This document shows positions 44,630-58,692 of a stretch of DNA of 64,000 nt, piece by piece (the first letter of the stretch is position 1; the number at the start of each line of letters is the position of its first letter). Origin of the DNA: Lithospermum erythrorhizon. Its lineage: Eukaryota > Streptophyta > Magnoliopsida > Boraginales > Boraginaceae. A program made the position numbers and the translations under genes. The notes beneath the pieces are model-generated. The model did not search any database, was not told where the DNA came from, and was given only the letters and a program-made list of their open reading frames with translations. Location: positions 62,001 through 126,000 of the forward strand of contig JADFUC010002021.1 in NCBI GenBank assembly GCA_019722365.1. Direction: 5' to 3'.

Positions 44630-45610
44630 TGTTGGAAATCAATGAGAATTGATTCCATTTATTATCATCGTTGCTGACAAATTGTGTATGATTCATTTAC
44701 AGTTAGGTTAAATGTGATTATCGAACTTAGTGTTCAACTTGGTAATTACATAATGCGGTGTGCGGGTTCGTGATAATTTAAGGGGTTATGAGCGATTCTT
44801 GGAATGCTTCTGCTCGTGTCGTTATAATAATAGTGGTCAATTATTATTGTTATACAACTTACTATTATCGAGCCTAGAGATACACCGCATCTGGTGACGT
44901 TGAGTTATATTTCATGTATGAAATTAAAGAGAACTATATGAACAGCTTTCTGTTGATTACAAAGGTTCTACATTTTATGTAGAATATCGATTGAACAAAA
45001 TAGAATCAATTAAATAGTTATTTGAGTGATTCGAATAATTGGTATTTATCGATAGCGAAGATTATTGATATTGACTCATTACTATTTAATTAAGCAATTA
45101 AATTAGTTCAACTCATGCTTATTTCGTTAGTGTCTTGCTTGGTAATAGAGTTAGCAGTATTATCTTAGCAGGTTAATAACTGCCTCAGAACTTGTTTAAC
45201 TATTACTATATAAAAGCTATAAACTTTAGAGGTTTTTCATCATAATTTTGAGAGAAAATTTTATCACAAAACTCTAAAAGTAGCCCGGCGAAATTCTCCC
45301 GGAATTTTGGCTTTTTCTAGTTTTGTTCATCCTTACTGCCTTAAGTGGTTCTTGATTGACCCCTCTGGTGTGGACCGGCCTTCTAGAATATCATCACGAT
45401 TGATATTCTGACAAAAATTTGTAGGGAAGTCAAATTCACGTTGTGAATTTGAAGCGTCAGGTTTTAGTGGAATTTACTCATTGCCGATGTAAGTATACAT
45501 TTTATTCATATATTGTAAATATATGTTTGTATTAATAATGTAGTATGCACTTTAAGATCCACGGAATTATGGTTGTATTTATACTCATATATCATACTAA
45601 TTTTCCATCA
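44630..45610 (+). mobile_element. Probable solo LTR (Copia-like)
   Basis: Begins TGTTGGAAATCAATGAGAAT and ends AATTTTCCATCA, so the ends are TG...CA with near-inverted TGTTGGAAA/TTTTCCATCA. Length is about 980 bp. Inside are TATATAAAAGC (near 45210) and a GC-richer run, as in a U3-R region. No internal retrotransposon frame follows, so it would be a solo LTR. Target duplication is not clear (TCTTA before, CTTCA after). Confidence 0.5.
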
Positions 45611-48060
45611 CTTCAATCATCTTTAAAACAAGAAGGCATATATTGAGGTAAAATAAAATTAAACCCAGCTTCGTTCAGCGACTTCATTAAACGTGGAATC
45701 AAGTAAGTTAACTTTTTTAATTTGAAGTGATGTAATGATGATCAAATACAACTAATATATGAAATAGAATTGTCGATTTTCTATATATAGAGGGACAAGT
45801 TCTTTTAGAATTGATGGTCACAATTATAATTACGATCGAAATGTTTAAATGATAGGATCAATATTTTAAACAACTCAAAATCACAAAAATAAGTTATGCT
45901 TATTATTTATAAAATTAGGAAGTGTATTCATGTTCAACGTAGATTTATCAATCTAATATGTGATCTCTTTAAATTGATCGCTAAGGGAAGAAGCAGCACT
46001 TAATCATTACCTAATTTATCGCATATTGATGAACGCTCTAGGAAGGAGAAAAATAATTAAAATTTACACAAGTTACTAACATTATATTAATTTATTTACT
46101 CAAATTAGGTGGAATAATGTGTTAATCATATACTACGTAACATTTGTAACTCTACGTACTATTTACTTTTATATTAATAAGCTAATACTTTATTCATAAA
46201 GATTTAAATTATATTCATGAAACGTTATATTTAATGAGTTAATGGAGTTAAGATAAACTTTTTCCCATGTACAACTATATCATGAGTTTCAAAATTTGAT
46301 TTAACAAAATTATATTCTATATATAGCTGTTTGATGTAAGTTGTTTCTTTTATTTCCATCAGGACCCTACTTTAAAAACTATTGTATTTATGTGATTAGG
46401 TTCGACAATAATTTAATATTTTTTTTTGGCTGATGGAGGGTAAAAATATTTTATTAAGGTGTTGAATAATATTATTAATATATCCTAAAAAGTACTTTAT
46501 CAAAATTTATTTTAGTTAATTATGAAGATAAAAATATTTTATTAAGGAATAAAAGTGGAATGATTAAGATAAAGTTGGATTAAAATCCTATATGATCAAG
46601 TAAAAATGACATGATCAAGTAAATTGAAATGAAGAAATTAATAATTAGTAGAGTTTAGTAAAAAATATTTTTTTTAAAGTATTTACATTAATAAACATGA
46701 AGAGATACATACCTATTACTAAGATAAAAAATTATAAGAACGTTCTAATTAGTTTTTTCCTTTGGTATAATTTTTATTGATGCAAAAATAATATTCTTTG
46801 TACTACAATCTATAGTAATTATGAAATATGAATCATTCAATTATATTTTTATTGTGTTTTAAGAAAGTAAATATTTGATTAATTATCAAATGTAAGTATA
46901 GATACCCAATCTGAATCTAAATAAATTTAAAAACCATTTTGGGCCATTCATATAAAATTTATATTTTCTAATTTCAAATATTTAAAATAATTTTGAATCA
47001 TTAATATTTGTAGACCACTTTTAAGTACTCATTATAAAACTAAATTAATTTGATTAAAAATAAAAATATATTTATTTCAAGTATTCATTTAGTTTCTTCT
47101 AAATATGAAAGTCTGATTTCATATTATAAAAAAATGAAAGAAATAAATACTACGTACATTTTTTAAATACTAATTTCTTAAAATATACATTTTTTTTAAA
47201 TGGAAATAAATCAATACTAATTCCTAATATATATAAATTTTATATGATATAAACTATTCCATGGTTATCAAAGTTGAATAATTTTAAATGAATAAATAAA
47301 TATTTATTTATAAAAGAAATTAAAAACTATTTACAAAAAAATTAGGAACTTTTCTGCGTTACATGTACGTAAAGTGAGAAATGATGTAGTGGTAGAGGCT
47401 GCTGACGTTTGACGTTTATCAGTTACATGCTATATAATGATGGAGGAATGAGGATTCATCTGATAAAACATCTCATTATGCCCTCTCCTCTCTTAATTGC
47501 TTGACTGGATGGTTATCTTCTCTCAACAATATCATCCAAATTTTGTATTAATGAAATGTAACATTGTATGACCATCTTCTATGTTAGTTTTAGATATTCA
47601 AATGTGTATTCGTGTGGATAAGTGGAATCTACCCTCATTGGTTAGAGAAGTCAATGTTTTATTTTCCTGAAAAGTAACTTAGTCATTTCAAATGGAAAGT
47701 GGCATTCCTTAATCATAAATATAATGTACCATGCTATAATTCCAACATGAGCATCACTTGAGGTTGAGGTAGTAAAATATTTCTAGCATTTGGAGACAAC
47801 ATCATACAATTCGAAGTAAAATGTTCCAAACATATATGGTGTAAATCTTCATAACACGAGAGACTTAGAAGACGACATTAATTATATAAGAGGATAAACC
47901 TAAGTCCTCATTTAAAATAGTACAAACAACACTAATCATAATACATGAAGAGTTTCAAGTTCTTTTAACAGATCTGTTTGGTGAAAACATTATTTCAACT
48001 TGACCAAAGTTTCAGAACAATAAACACATCAAACCTACATTACCAAGAAAGGGGAGTGCT
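45611..48060. other. AT-rich spacer
   Basis: No gene, RNA or clear repeat is supported over about 2.4 kb, apart from scattered AT-rich motifs. The last part probably includes the FAD2 3' untranslated region. Confidence 0.5.
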
Positions 48061-48102
48061 TGTTAGCATCTTCCCATATTTTCCATCTCCCGTCTTCGGA
48101 AT

Positions 48103-49292
48103 TTAGAGCTTGTTTTTGTACCAGAATACACCTTTCTTCTGATCACCTTCGTCGGCCTCGACGTAGATGCATTCCTTCACTTCTCTGTACATGGACTTGA
48201 ACACGGGAGTCCTGTCGCATTGGTAGTACTTTCCTAATAATGGCTTGATTGCATTGGTCGCCTCCATGGCATGATAATGTGGCATGGTTGAGAACAAATG
48301 GTGAGCAACGTGTGTATCGGTGATGTTATGGAGGACCTTGTTGAGGAGGCCATAATCCCTGTCTACTGTTGCAAGTGCCCCCCTCAACCAGTCCCATTCA
48401 ACGGAAGAATAAATGGTGTTAATGAAGGATGAGTATGTATAGCCTTGCTGCAAAAGGTGATCAAGACAAGGAAACCATTCACCACAAGTAAAGGAACTCC
48501 ATAGTGACACACCACCCAAGCGAGGCCTTTTGCTACCATAAGCCGGTATAAGCCATACACGGCGACCCATTGTCTACCGGCATCTAAGGGAAATGAAGAA
48601 TCTAGAGGAAAAACTCCACCGGTCATTATTCAATAGATAGGACTCTTTGGGTCAAAATGGCAAGCAAAACGATCATAAGGTCGTCCTGAGACGTTGAACA
48701 TCAAGTACAAAGGCCAGCCAAGGGTAAGTTGGACTAAAAGGATAAGGACTCTGCCTGGTGGATTGCTAGCCTTGCCGGAAGAGCCACGCTGATTGCCTGA
48801 TTTCTTCTTAGGCACGAATACCTATCCCTTCCGAGAGGGCAACATTTATTTGGGAATGAGGTGGCGACGATGACTGTACTTCCATGAGAAATACGGGACA
48901 AGGAGAGCCGAATGAAGGACCAGGCCAACGGTGTCATCCAACCACTGGTAGTCGCTGAAAGCATGGTGGCCACATTCATGGGCAATAACCCACACACCAG
49001 TAAGAACAGCACCCTGACAGAACCAATACACGGGCCATGCTACGTAGGAGAGCGAGGGAGGAAGGAGATGGATGTAATGTGAGGCAGCATAGTAGAAAAT
49101 AGAGGCAATGACCAAGTCATAAAGCAGATAAGAGAAAGAGTGCAGGACAGATCGCTGGAAACAATGGGGTGGGATGGCTTTCTTGATATCCCCAACTGTG
49201 AATGGTGGCTTCTCACTGGGAACTCGTTCGAAGACTTCGGATTTCGCTTTCTTTCCCTTCGAGGGAACCGGCATCCGCCCTCCAGCACCCAT
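48103..49292 (-). pseudogene. FAD2: FAD2 oleate (delta-12) desaturase, frame-broken
   Basis: FAD2 is an ER membrane desaturase converting oleate to linoleate on phospholipid, normally 380-390 aa in one coding exon. The N-terminal 144 residues from the ATG at 49292 are intact ([15 protein letters not shown], then HECGHH at 105-110). After HRRH at 141-144 the frame shifts and stops (LIPK, stop at 48846). VPKKKSG to DPKSPIY (48630-48800) continues in another frame. [16 protein letters not shown] to THPSL (about 48425-48545) lies in a third. [17 protein letters not shown] to YKNKL (stop at 48103) is open again and has HVAHH and the ER-retrieval C-terminus. The damage clusters at 48800-48870, 48730-48790, 48550-48630 and 48400-48450, with several small indels and scrambled codons, while the rest matches the family closely. 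As it stands no desaturase can be made. A recent pseudogene and a badly assembled true gene are both possible. Confidence 0.85.
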
Positions 49293-49801
49293 TGTTCAGT
49301 AATCTGATCAAGAAAAATGACAATGTGAGCAAGATACTAATATGATGAAAATACTTTAAAAAATTAATACGATTATATCAATTTTATATGCATTAGAATA
49401 AGAAAAGAAAAACAATTTATAACCAAAATTTCGAATTTTAATATCAAAACGTCAATGTAAATGAATTATACCCAAGGGAAAGAATAGCAATGGCATATTA
49501 TAGTGACAAGGAGAATTGATACATGTTTTGTCACTATTAATTTTCATGGGGGCCTAATCACGATTCAAGGAACAAGAAGTGATGGTTACCCAACCATGAT
49601 CCACCCTTAACAATGATTAGTAGCAAACTTAATAAGCCAACATTGAAATCACTTTTTTTTTTTTAGAGATTAATCAGTAGCCATAAAATAATGTCATAGA
49701 TGAAATGCCGAGATAATAATAAAGTCGTGTAGTGGTAAAATTTGAAAAAAAAAAAACAACATTGAAAAGTGGGCTTCGTTTAAATCACTTTGACATTAAA
49801 A

Positions 49802-49802
<1 letters not shown>

Positions 49803-49898
<96 letters not shown>

Positions 49899-49900
49899 TA

Positions 49901-49932
<32 letters not shown>

Positions 49933-49975
49933 ATATCTCTATATATATTATATATATATATATTAGCAACACTTA
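49803..49975. repeat. Long (AT)n microsatellite
   Basis: About 170 bases of almost pure AT dinucleotides with a few interruptions (ATTAAT, ATAATATATAAT, ATCTCT). Confidence 0.95.
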
Positions 49976-52807
49976 TATATGTATATATATATTGGGTGGA
50001 TCAAAATCGATAATTAATCCCTTCATTTCAATTTATTTAATTGTGGGAGATGGAACTTGACTATTAGTTCAAGCTAAGATTCACCTAATTTAATTTAACA
50101 TGCTCACATGACTCACGAGGAATACACATGATATGAAGTCAATACCACCTGCAAGAACTTTTTATAGACATAATGATGAAAAGAATATATATATATAATT
50201 AAATGATAAGGCCACAAGCATGCAACAACATTCACATTTCACACCGACTAATTATAAAAAATAAAAGACTAAACAAGAAAATAGTTTACTCTTGTGACAC
50301 AATGAGCATAAGAGATATTTACTTTAAAATAATGTGCCTTTATTATAAGTGGAGATTTTTTTGATATGACCATCAGTCCAAATTTCGAACTCATTATATT
50401 TGGGAACCTAAATTTATGTTTCATTTTGAAGTATTAGAATAACTATTGATCAAATATAAATAATTATACATGAAAATATAAAATAGTTAATTTATGGTGA
50501 AAGTTAACTAATGATAATAATCTGTTTATAGAATAATAGTATCACTTTGAGTTAGTTGGTGTAAAACGCTTTTCTTCTAGAAAAATGTAATATAGCTTTT
50601 GAAATTATTACAATAATTATTAATTTACTGGTACAATGGATTTTTTTTAATAAAATAGGAACTCTCTTTTAAAGGATAGATCATCTATATAATTTTTTTT
50701 GATAGATAATTCATGTGTCAATTTATTGATATTGTGAGGCCGATTTCTACATATCTAGAGTAATAAATAATAAAATATATTTTCTACCCTCCAAGCTAAT
50801 ATTCGATTTAAAGATTTTAATGAAACAATGGCATTTCATAAGATTTTTTGAATTAAAATGGGCTCATTTAGAGGAATAATCTTTATGAATTATTCTTTGG
50901 ATATGTGAAAGTCTTTGACATATCACTAGCCTTCATCAAAAGTAACTTGTTTATAAGTAACTTGTTCATAGCCTTCAAGACTATTACATAAAACCAAATT
51001 ACATGAGACATAATTAAAAGTACTAATGACAATATCTATATAACTTTTAGTTATAATCAAGTTCGTCTAATGGTTCCCTTCAAAATTTTGAACATTAATT
51101 TTTTTAATTGAATAAATTTAATTAATAATCAAAATTAATTCTTGCAAATATTATCCAAACTTCTCAATTAAATATATTAAAGTGAAATTGAAGTCTAACA
51201 AATTCATAACCCTTGACCATCCAATTGGCCTTGAAACTTTCAAATCAACATGGTTGTTACGTTTGCAAAGCCTAAAATTAGCTAGATATGATGCACATAT
51301 TATTAGTCAAACATCATACATGAAGATGATTTAAGAAAATACCTAATTTCCAAACATAGAAAGTATTTGAGAAAAGAACAAATTAAATCATGTACCAAAC
51401 ATAGAATTTAATTCAAAGAATACAAGACAATAAATTAATTCATTCACCAAACAAAGAACCATAAACAAAAGAATCCCATACAAACATTTGGGTTGTGTTT
51501 TTATTTATTTATTATTTTCTACATTTAGCAATAAAAAAGTATAGTTTATGGACCACTTGACAGAACTGGGAAAGAAGACAACAACAGTACAAGAAATTTG
51601 CAGGTAAACTTAATAAAATATCTATGAAGGTGAGGCCATGAATAAACTAGCTATGTGGCTCACATGATTGCTGGCGACATAGTAACAAACTAACAAAGGA
51701 AAAGGCCTAACAAAGAATGCAAGTACTAACATAGATATGCTCACAGGTTATGCTTGGGTTGTAATATAATATAATACTGGGCATGTCATTTAATAATCTT
51801 TGTATATTTTGATGAGATCCTCATTTAAAATTATGTTGATATTATTAAAATTATGTTTGATCATCGTCGGGTGACTGACAACCATCAATTGGAAACACAT
51901 TACTAGTCGAGGTGCACAAAGCCGATCCCAAGAAAAGTGAAATCTCGAGAAAAATTAGGTGGGGAGAGTTGTGCATGACCCGAACAGAATCTAAATTGAT
52001 AAAATGTTGACTTTAATTTGTGCCTAATTGAGACGATATCGCGATCTGCAGTTTCGTTAGTGTTGGTTTATCGAGTTGAGTTAAGCCTCTTACTCGAGTC
52101 TTGATCAAACTCCCAATTTAAATTGTTGAGCATCAAAGTGAGGGATAGGCCTAATCTAGACCAAGTTGTGCTTAAACGCTGAACTCATCCCAACCCTATG
52201 CATGTTAATTAAAAAAGTTACTATTTTCATTTTTTAAGAATGTCCAATTTTGAATTTTGACGAATTGGTCTAAAAATATTTTAAAAATTATAATATTTAA
52301 TATATTGTATAATATTAATTAGAAGGAAAAAAATCAATAATATTTTCAATATATATTTGTAGTATCATGATAATTTTAATTCAAAATAAATTGTACGATA
52401 TTTCAAGAATGAAAGTAGTATTAGTTTTGATCATTCAAACTAAAATTATGATTTGAAAGATGGATGAAGTAGTGAGATATTTCACATATATAGACAAATA
52501 ACAGATGGATTGATTCAAAGGCGCTAATCTCTCTTTGATAAAATAATTGGCGTTGAAACAAAATTAAACTTTGACCATTAATTATTAATTATTCCTTATT
52601 TTTAAAAAAATATAAAATTTATATAATTGAATTCGTCTTTTAAAATATTTTCATAATATTAATTTTAATAATATAATTAAAGTAATTAAAATTAAAAATT
52701 CTGCTCAATGTGAGAAAGTCGATTGTTTGGATTTGGAGGGTATAACGTAACAACTAAGACAACAAAAATGGAAGAAAAGAAAATCATTTACAAAAAAACT
52801 ATGAAAG

Positions 52808-52960
52808 TCTCTCTCTCTCTCTCATCGTAGCGGTCTGAGGTCAGGATTACAGGCGTAAATGTCGCGAGATGTGCCTCAGGCGGCTGAGTGAGGACTTGAG
52901 GTTCCACGTAAACCCACTTCAATGCGAGATTACGTAAACTACGTGTTTTGAGGCTATGTA
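52808..52960. repeat. (CT)n run followed by GC-richer insert
   Basis: A short CTCTCT run is followed by about 130 bases that are clearly GC-richer than the intron around them (GTCGCGAGATGTGCCTCAGG). Origin unknown; no frame or RNA structure recognised. Confidence 0.4.
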
Positions 52961-53922
52961 CATGAAAGAGTGTTGAGTCTTTGGTCTTTGAATCTTCTCT
53001 TTATCTGATTGAAAGTATCACCAGAACCTTAAGAGAAAATAATTTTTGGATCAATCTATATGTGTACAAATTAAAATATCAGAAAATCAAAGCTCAAATT
53101 AATAAAAATGCAGACAACCCCATAACAATAAAAACAAATAAACAGAATTACATGCAAAAGATGACGGATACCACGAGGAAGTTATTACAAAAATTATTTA
53201 ACTTAATAAGAAGATGTGTATGAATGCAGAAATAGTAACTCTTGTGACATACTACAAAATACAGTGGACGATTATACAACGGCACTAAAATTTGACATGA
53301 TTCATCCTCCATTAATGAATGATTATGTAATAAATACTACAATTGACGTTTTAAATTTTGGATTATATATTTGTTTATTATTTTAAAAAAATTAAAGTTG
53401 ATATGATCGAACCTATTTTAAACATATTTTTATAACATTCTATTAATTACTACAGTATATTTTAATACAATAAAATAGCTAACAATATGTTGAAGTTAAC
53501 AACTCTAAAATAAGAAGCATCAATTAAAATGAATTTTAAGTATTACTTTAATGTGTGAATATATTTTTAGATTTTCATATCAAGAATGAACAAATCATTA
53601 ACTAACGAACAAGGAAAAATATAATAACGTAAGATGGTAAAATGCAATTTCTTTTAAAAGAACATTATACATTTGTTTTTCAATATACTTTTTCAAAAAA
53701 ATTGAGAGGTGTCGTCCTCTCGCCTCTTAATTCCTCCATTGGTGATTCCATTTCGATACATGAGTGAAAACAATTATTGGCTTCCTTAAAAGTCACCCCA
53801 TTCCATCCCAATTTGTTATAATGTTATTGTTATTATTGTGTTATTGTTGTTATTGTTGTTATTAGAGGCAATAGTTGATGGCAAATCATGCAACAAAAAT
53901 AAGAACATCAAGAAATGATTAC

Positions 53923-54120
53923 CTGATAAAGGTGAAGATGTTGCAATGGTCTCTTTCTCTAAATAATGGAGAGAATCTGATCTCTCCTATGTTTTTTTGG
54001 GTGAGGGAAAGTGTGTGATTATGAGGATGTATATAGAGAGAGGGAGGAGATGAATTAGAAGCAGGCCGATGGAAGGTGGTGGTCTTGAGGAGAAATGGAA
54101 GGAAGGGTGTGTATTTAAGC
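53923..54120 (-). promoter_or_regulatory. FAD2 leader exon and promoter
   Basis: Non-coding leader exon ending at the donor above 53922. A TATA-like TTAAATA on the minus strand lies at 54112-54118, about 190 bases upstream of the donor. Pyrimidine-rich leader sequence (CTCTCC, TCTCCTC) is typical of plant 5' UTRs. The start site is inferred only. Confidence 0.4.
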
Positions 54121-56330
54121 TTTCTTTCTTTTCCCTCCGAAATGTCTCATCACACACACCTTCATGGTACTATATCCGGCCCTACTACTTATTTCACCTT
54201 CTTAATTACCCTTTTTGACTTTTTTACATTTATGAGATCTGTAATTTTGCTTAAAACATTCACAGAATTGAATATAGATAGGTCATTGGTTTTTAAATTT
54301 GATTTGTGATAATGATACTCAACAATATAAAAATTGAAGAAAAGAAGAAAGAAAGAGTACAAGTAGAATATTATAATCAAGAAATAAAGTGTAAAAATAA
54401 TTATCAATAATAAATACTACACGATCCTCGATAGTTAATGGTTAACCAACTTTATTAAGTAATATTTGTCGTTTTAACACGATTCTGTAGTATTTTTGTC
54501 AAATTTATCACCCAGTGAAAAAAATATACTCCCATAAATACATTTAAGTTAAAAAGTTTCCAATTTTAAGAGTATTTTTTAATTAAAATGTAATCATAAG
54601 GAAGAATGCATTAAATAATTTATTTTTTCAATTTGCTTATACTTTCAATTTGGTATTTTAACTTAATTCCATTTTGCTATTGAAAACTTTCATGTGAACT
54701 AATTTATACTCAATGTTCTAATTATATATATATTCCACACACATTAATGACTAATTTTGGGAGAGCTTTATGTTACTGACTTTACTAAATACATATGATT
54801 TCATAATCTTTCTTTCAACCTATTATCCTTGAAGAGCCGAAAGATGATAAACCTATCTCTCCTTCAACCTATCATCATCCGGCGTTGACAATCAGAAAAG
54901 AGGTTAGCGATTACAGAAAATATGAACTGCGTTTAGATTGGGCGTTGACTATATTCGAAGGGGTTGAATGATGATTAAGTGAATCATGATTTTGTCCATG
55001 TTTCACACCTACTACTTTAGCATCGATAGCTACAATAACTCTTGGTGGCTTTTTGTGAGGAGGTGGTTTATGCAAGGATGCTAATTTATGTATTACTACA
55101 TTGATGAATATCAAGTCAGTAAGAAGTTTGAAAATCAATTGAGCATAATAATAAAATTATTGGAGTTAAATTAAAAGAAGGGATGTGTATCAACTATTGG
55201 AATAAGTTAAGCATTGTGTGAAATTTGATGGGGCCTTATACATTATTGTTCTTTTTCATGTCTCTGCCTCATTAAAATTGAGATCAAGTTAAGCATTGTA
55301 TTGGATTATTATTACAAATGAATGAATGTGTGTATACTCTAAGATTGATTCTCCATTTGGAGTTCACCAAATATATGGTGAGGCTTGAAAAAAATCAAAT
55401 TTTAGTTTTAGCTCCATATAATTTTTAGTACATTGTAAATATTATAAATTTTTTAGTATATGGGCCGTTAGAATGAAATGTCTGTGGTAATCTTTAGTCA
55501 ATGGTAATCTTTGCACTGTCAATAAAAATAGAATCATTCCTTTTATATTAGTGTAATTAAATTGATAAATTTATGAATGGTAGAGTTATAAACACTAAAA
55601 TAGGAGTTTTAGATCATTAATTATTAAATGAAGGGTAAAATGGTCAAATGTGCATATCTTAAAAAGAGCACACAAAAAATAATATAGGTGACAACTATTA
55701 AGGATTGAAGGGAGTATTATCTATAAATGATCTAGTATATCTTATTAGGTTTTTATTAAAAGAAATCTCTAATTTAACTCTTGTTGGAGGTCGGAGGAAT
55801 ACACACAGTGCCATTTGCAAATTTCAAGTCACTTATGGTATCCAAAATTGAGTGGCATTATTAATTTTTTTTAGATAAACTTTTGACCATATATAGTTAT
55901 TTTTTAGTTATTCTAATAAATGAAAAATTGATATGTAATACAATGTTCTCATCTCTAAATAGTTCTGTTATTTATTAGTAGGTTTAGGTGGAAAATATTA
56001 TGAAAAATGATGTACTATTAAACTTTGGGATCAATGATTTAGAATGATGGAAAATTAAATGACAATATATGAAAGATAGGATTAAGTAGGATTAAAGTAA
56101 ATGGAGAAGTGCATTTTGAGTATTATGTGATAAAAAGCTGAGATGTTATACACACACCCGAACAGTTAGTGTTTGAGAGGTGAAATGACTATTTTACCCC
56201 TATTTGTAACCGTGGTAGTTACTCAGGGGTAACATGGTCATTTAGGTGTCTCACTGAAAATTTAAGTTCTAGGTATATAAGTTGACTTCGAAAGTTAAAG
56301 AAAAGAGACGGTCTACAACCAAAAAATAAA
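54121..56330. other. AT-rich spacer upstream of FAD2
   Basis: No gene is supported. A small minus-strand frame near 54911-55138 lacks an ATG and a recognisable domain. A MITE right end (GATTGAAGGGAGTA) ends at about 55717. Confidence 0.45.
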
Positions 56331-56825
56331 ATTTTCAGTTCAGAAAATTGTTGCAAAAAGCTCAATTCATAATACTACAGTGGTTGTTCACGATATGATA
56401 AAGGTTAGTGTGGCGAGCTCTTTTGAGAATAATGAAATAAGTGTACAATTGGATGTTGTTAGTGGTAAGATTTGTGAGGCTAAAGTTAGGAACATCCCTT
56501 GTTCTAAAAAGCACCCTCAAGGTGTTTGATAGATGTTCTGTTAGAAGAAAAACGAGATAATGAAATCATATCACCTATATTTTCAAATCAAATTAAAGCT
56601 TCTGGACTAGGTTCTCTACTTTACCCATTTACTTCACTGTATTGATTTCGTTGTGTAACTATTTATCACATTTAATTTCTCTATGAAAGGATTTTGGTTG
56701 TCTCTCAATAATAATCCCAATAGGCTCTGTATCCTTAGTTAAGATTGTATTAAGCCTGGAGCAGTTAAACTAGTTAGGTCTTTCAATTCTTCATTTCAAA
56801 CTTCTGATATTTTCTTATGTGGGTT

Positions 56826-57410
56826 AGCGGTTCGGTCGGTCGGTTTGGTAAAACAGAGTATTTCATCGGTTCTCTGAGGTCGGAACTTCCAAGGTTGGTT
56901 CCGATCTGTTCAATCGGTTCCCATTAGTTCGGTTTGGTTTGAGTTAAATTTTGGTTTGAGACATTTTTTGACGTATAAAATGCTTGACTCACAAAAATTA
57001 AGTCCTTAGCTTAGTTTAACCGCTTGTAATTTCAATGAACCTTTAAGATTATTATTAAATCTACATACACACATTCAATACACAATATCCTTATTTTTAC
57101 ATATATTTGCTTGTATTTCTATTATTAGTTAGAAGATTATATATATTTTATTTAGATTATATTAATGAACAAAGTTAATCTAAATTTTTAAAATATAATC
57201 TGAAATACTACAAGATCTTGAAAGGATGATAATAAATAAAAATTGAAAAATCTACGCAGAATTTAAGTAGGTTCGGTTTGGTTATTTCAAAGGCCGAACT
57301 AAATTGGTCGGTTCTATAAAATGGCAGAACCTTCATCGATTCGATCGGTTCTACAAAAAATTTACATTATTTTGGTTCGGTTGATTCGGTTAGGTATTTT
57401 GGCACCCCTA
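56826..57410. mobile_element. CGGTT-rich element inserted in the LINE
   Basis: Repeated CGGTTCGGTCGGTCGG and GGTTCGGTTTGGTT motifs flank an AT-rich core, ending TTTTGGCACCCCTAG. It interrupts the LINE between its endonuclease start and GDFNQ motif. It is related to 20574-21658. Confidence 0.55.
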
Positions 57411-58692
57411 GTTGATACTACTCTAGAGTTATTAAAATTTCATTTTTCATTTGAGGCATAGATCTCTCTACTCTGTAGGCAAAGAAGTGCAAAAGTGGTG
57501 GTCTTGGATAGGAATAACTAACATTAGCGTAAACTAATTTGTATCTAATAGCACCTAATTTTATTAGACATTTCAATGAATCTAATTTCTTGATATTTAG
57601 GTTGTATTTATGTCATCCTTACTTAAAAGATGGACATTTAACATGGTTATCATTAGAAACTATTCTATTAGATTATTTACATAAACCTTTACTTGTTTTA
57701 GGTGACTTTAATCAAATTTTATTTCAACATGAAAAATATCCTCGTCGCTCTTCTAGATCTTAGGTTCAAATTACCTTTTCTCCTTCCTTAATAACCTCAA
57801 TTTAAAACTCTTAAACATGTGGAGAATGAATTCTCTTGGATTGGTACTAGAAACAAAATTAAAATATATGAAAAATTAGATCGCGTTTTTTCCAACTTCG
57901 AATGAGATAAAATATTTCCTGATGGTTTTTCAAAAGGTTTACCAATTTAAGTTTCGGTTCACGGTCCACTAATCATTTCCTCCAAATCTATCTTTCAAAA
58001 AAAAACAACTCCTTCAAACTTGAACTATTTTTATCTAAATTTCCTGAATTCAATTAATTCATGAAAAAGATTGTAAACTCATTTTCCTCATTGTTCTTCA
58101 GCTTATTCATTACTACAAAAACTTAAATATTTTAAACAAGAGATTAAAATTTGGAATTCTCTAGAATCGGTAATTTACATAATCAAATTAATCACATACA
58201 AATTACTTTTTCTTATTTACAAAATCACCCTAATACTCATTTTAACAATTCCTTTAAAGATAACCTTAGACACCATTTAGTTTTCTTACTTTCTTGTAAA
58301 GAATTGTTTTGGTATCAAAGACCAGATCTAACCTGGATTACTAATGGAGACACTAATACAAAATTTTATCAAGCATATGTGAATAAAACAATGAGACACA
58401 CTAATGTGCATCCTACTAAATCACCAGGGCCTGATGGCATTCAAGCAGGTTTTTATCAAAATTATTGAAATTTAATTATTTAAAAGAACTTTCTTAATAT
58501 TGGCATTTTAATCATGGCATTTTTAAAAGAACTTCATAAAGTTATAATAAATACTATATTACCCACTTTAGACTTTCTTAATCATGATATTTTTTTAAAA
58601 GAACTTCATAAAACTTTCATTATTCTTATTCCAAAAAAACATAACCCTATTCGAATTAATGAATTTAGACCTAATGTCTTTAATGTTATATA

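Larger units (their letters stand above)
49304..53922 (-). other. FAD2 5' UTR intron
   Basis: A donor GTAATC at 53917-53922 follows an exon end ...CCTTTATCAG. The acceptor CTTGATCAG lies at 49304-49312, 12 bases before the FAD2 start codon. A large intron just before the ATG is typical of plant FAD2 genes and often raises expression. It is 4.6 kb here and includes the long AT tract at 49803-49975 and a (CT)n run at 52808-52823. No gene is seen inside. Confidence 0.75.

Noticed and set aside
54911..55138. Minus-strand frame as a secreted peptide precursor
   Set aside because: No ATG start, no clear signal peptide cleavage site, and none of the CLE, CEP, PSK or IDA-type motifs could be matched.
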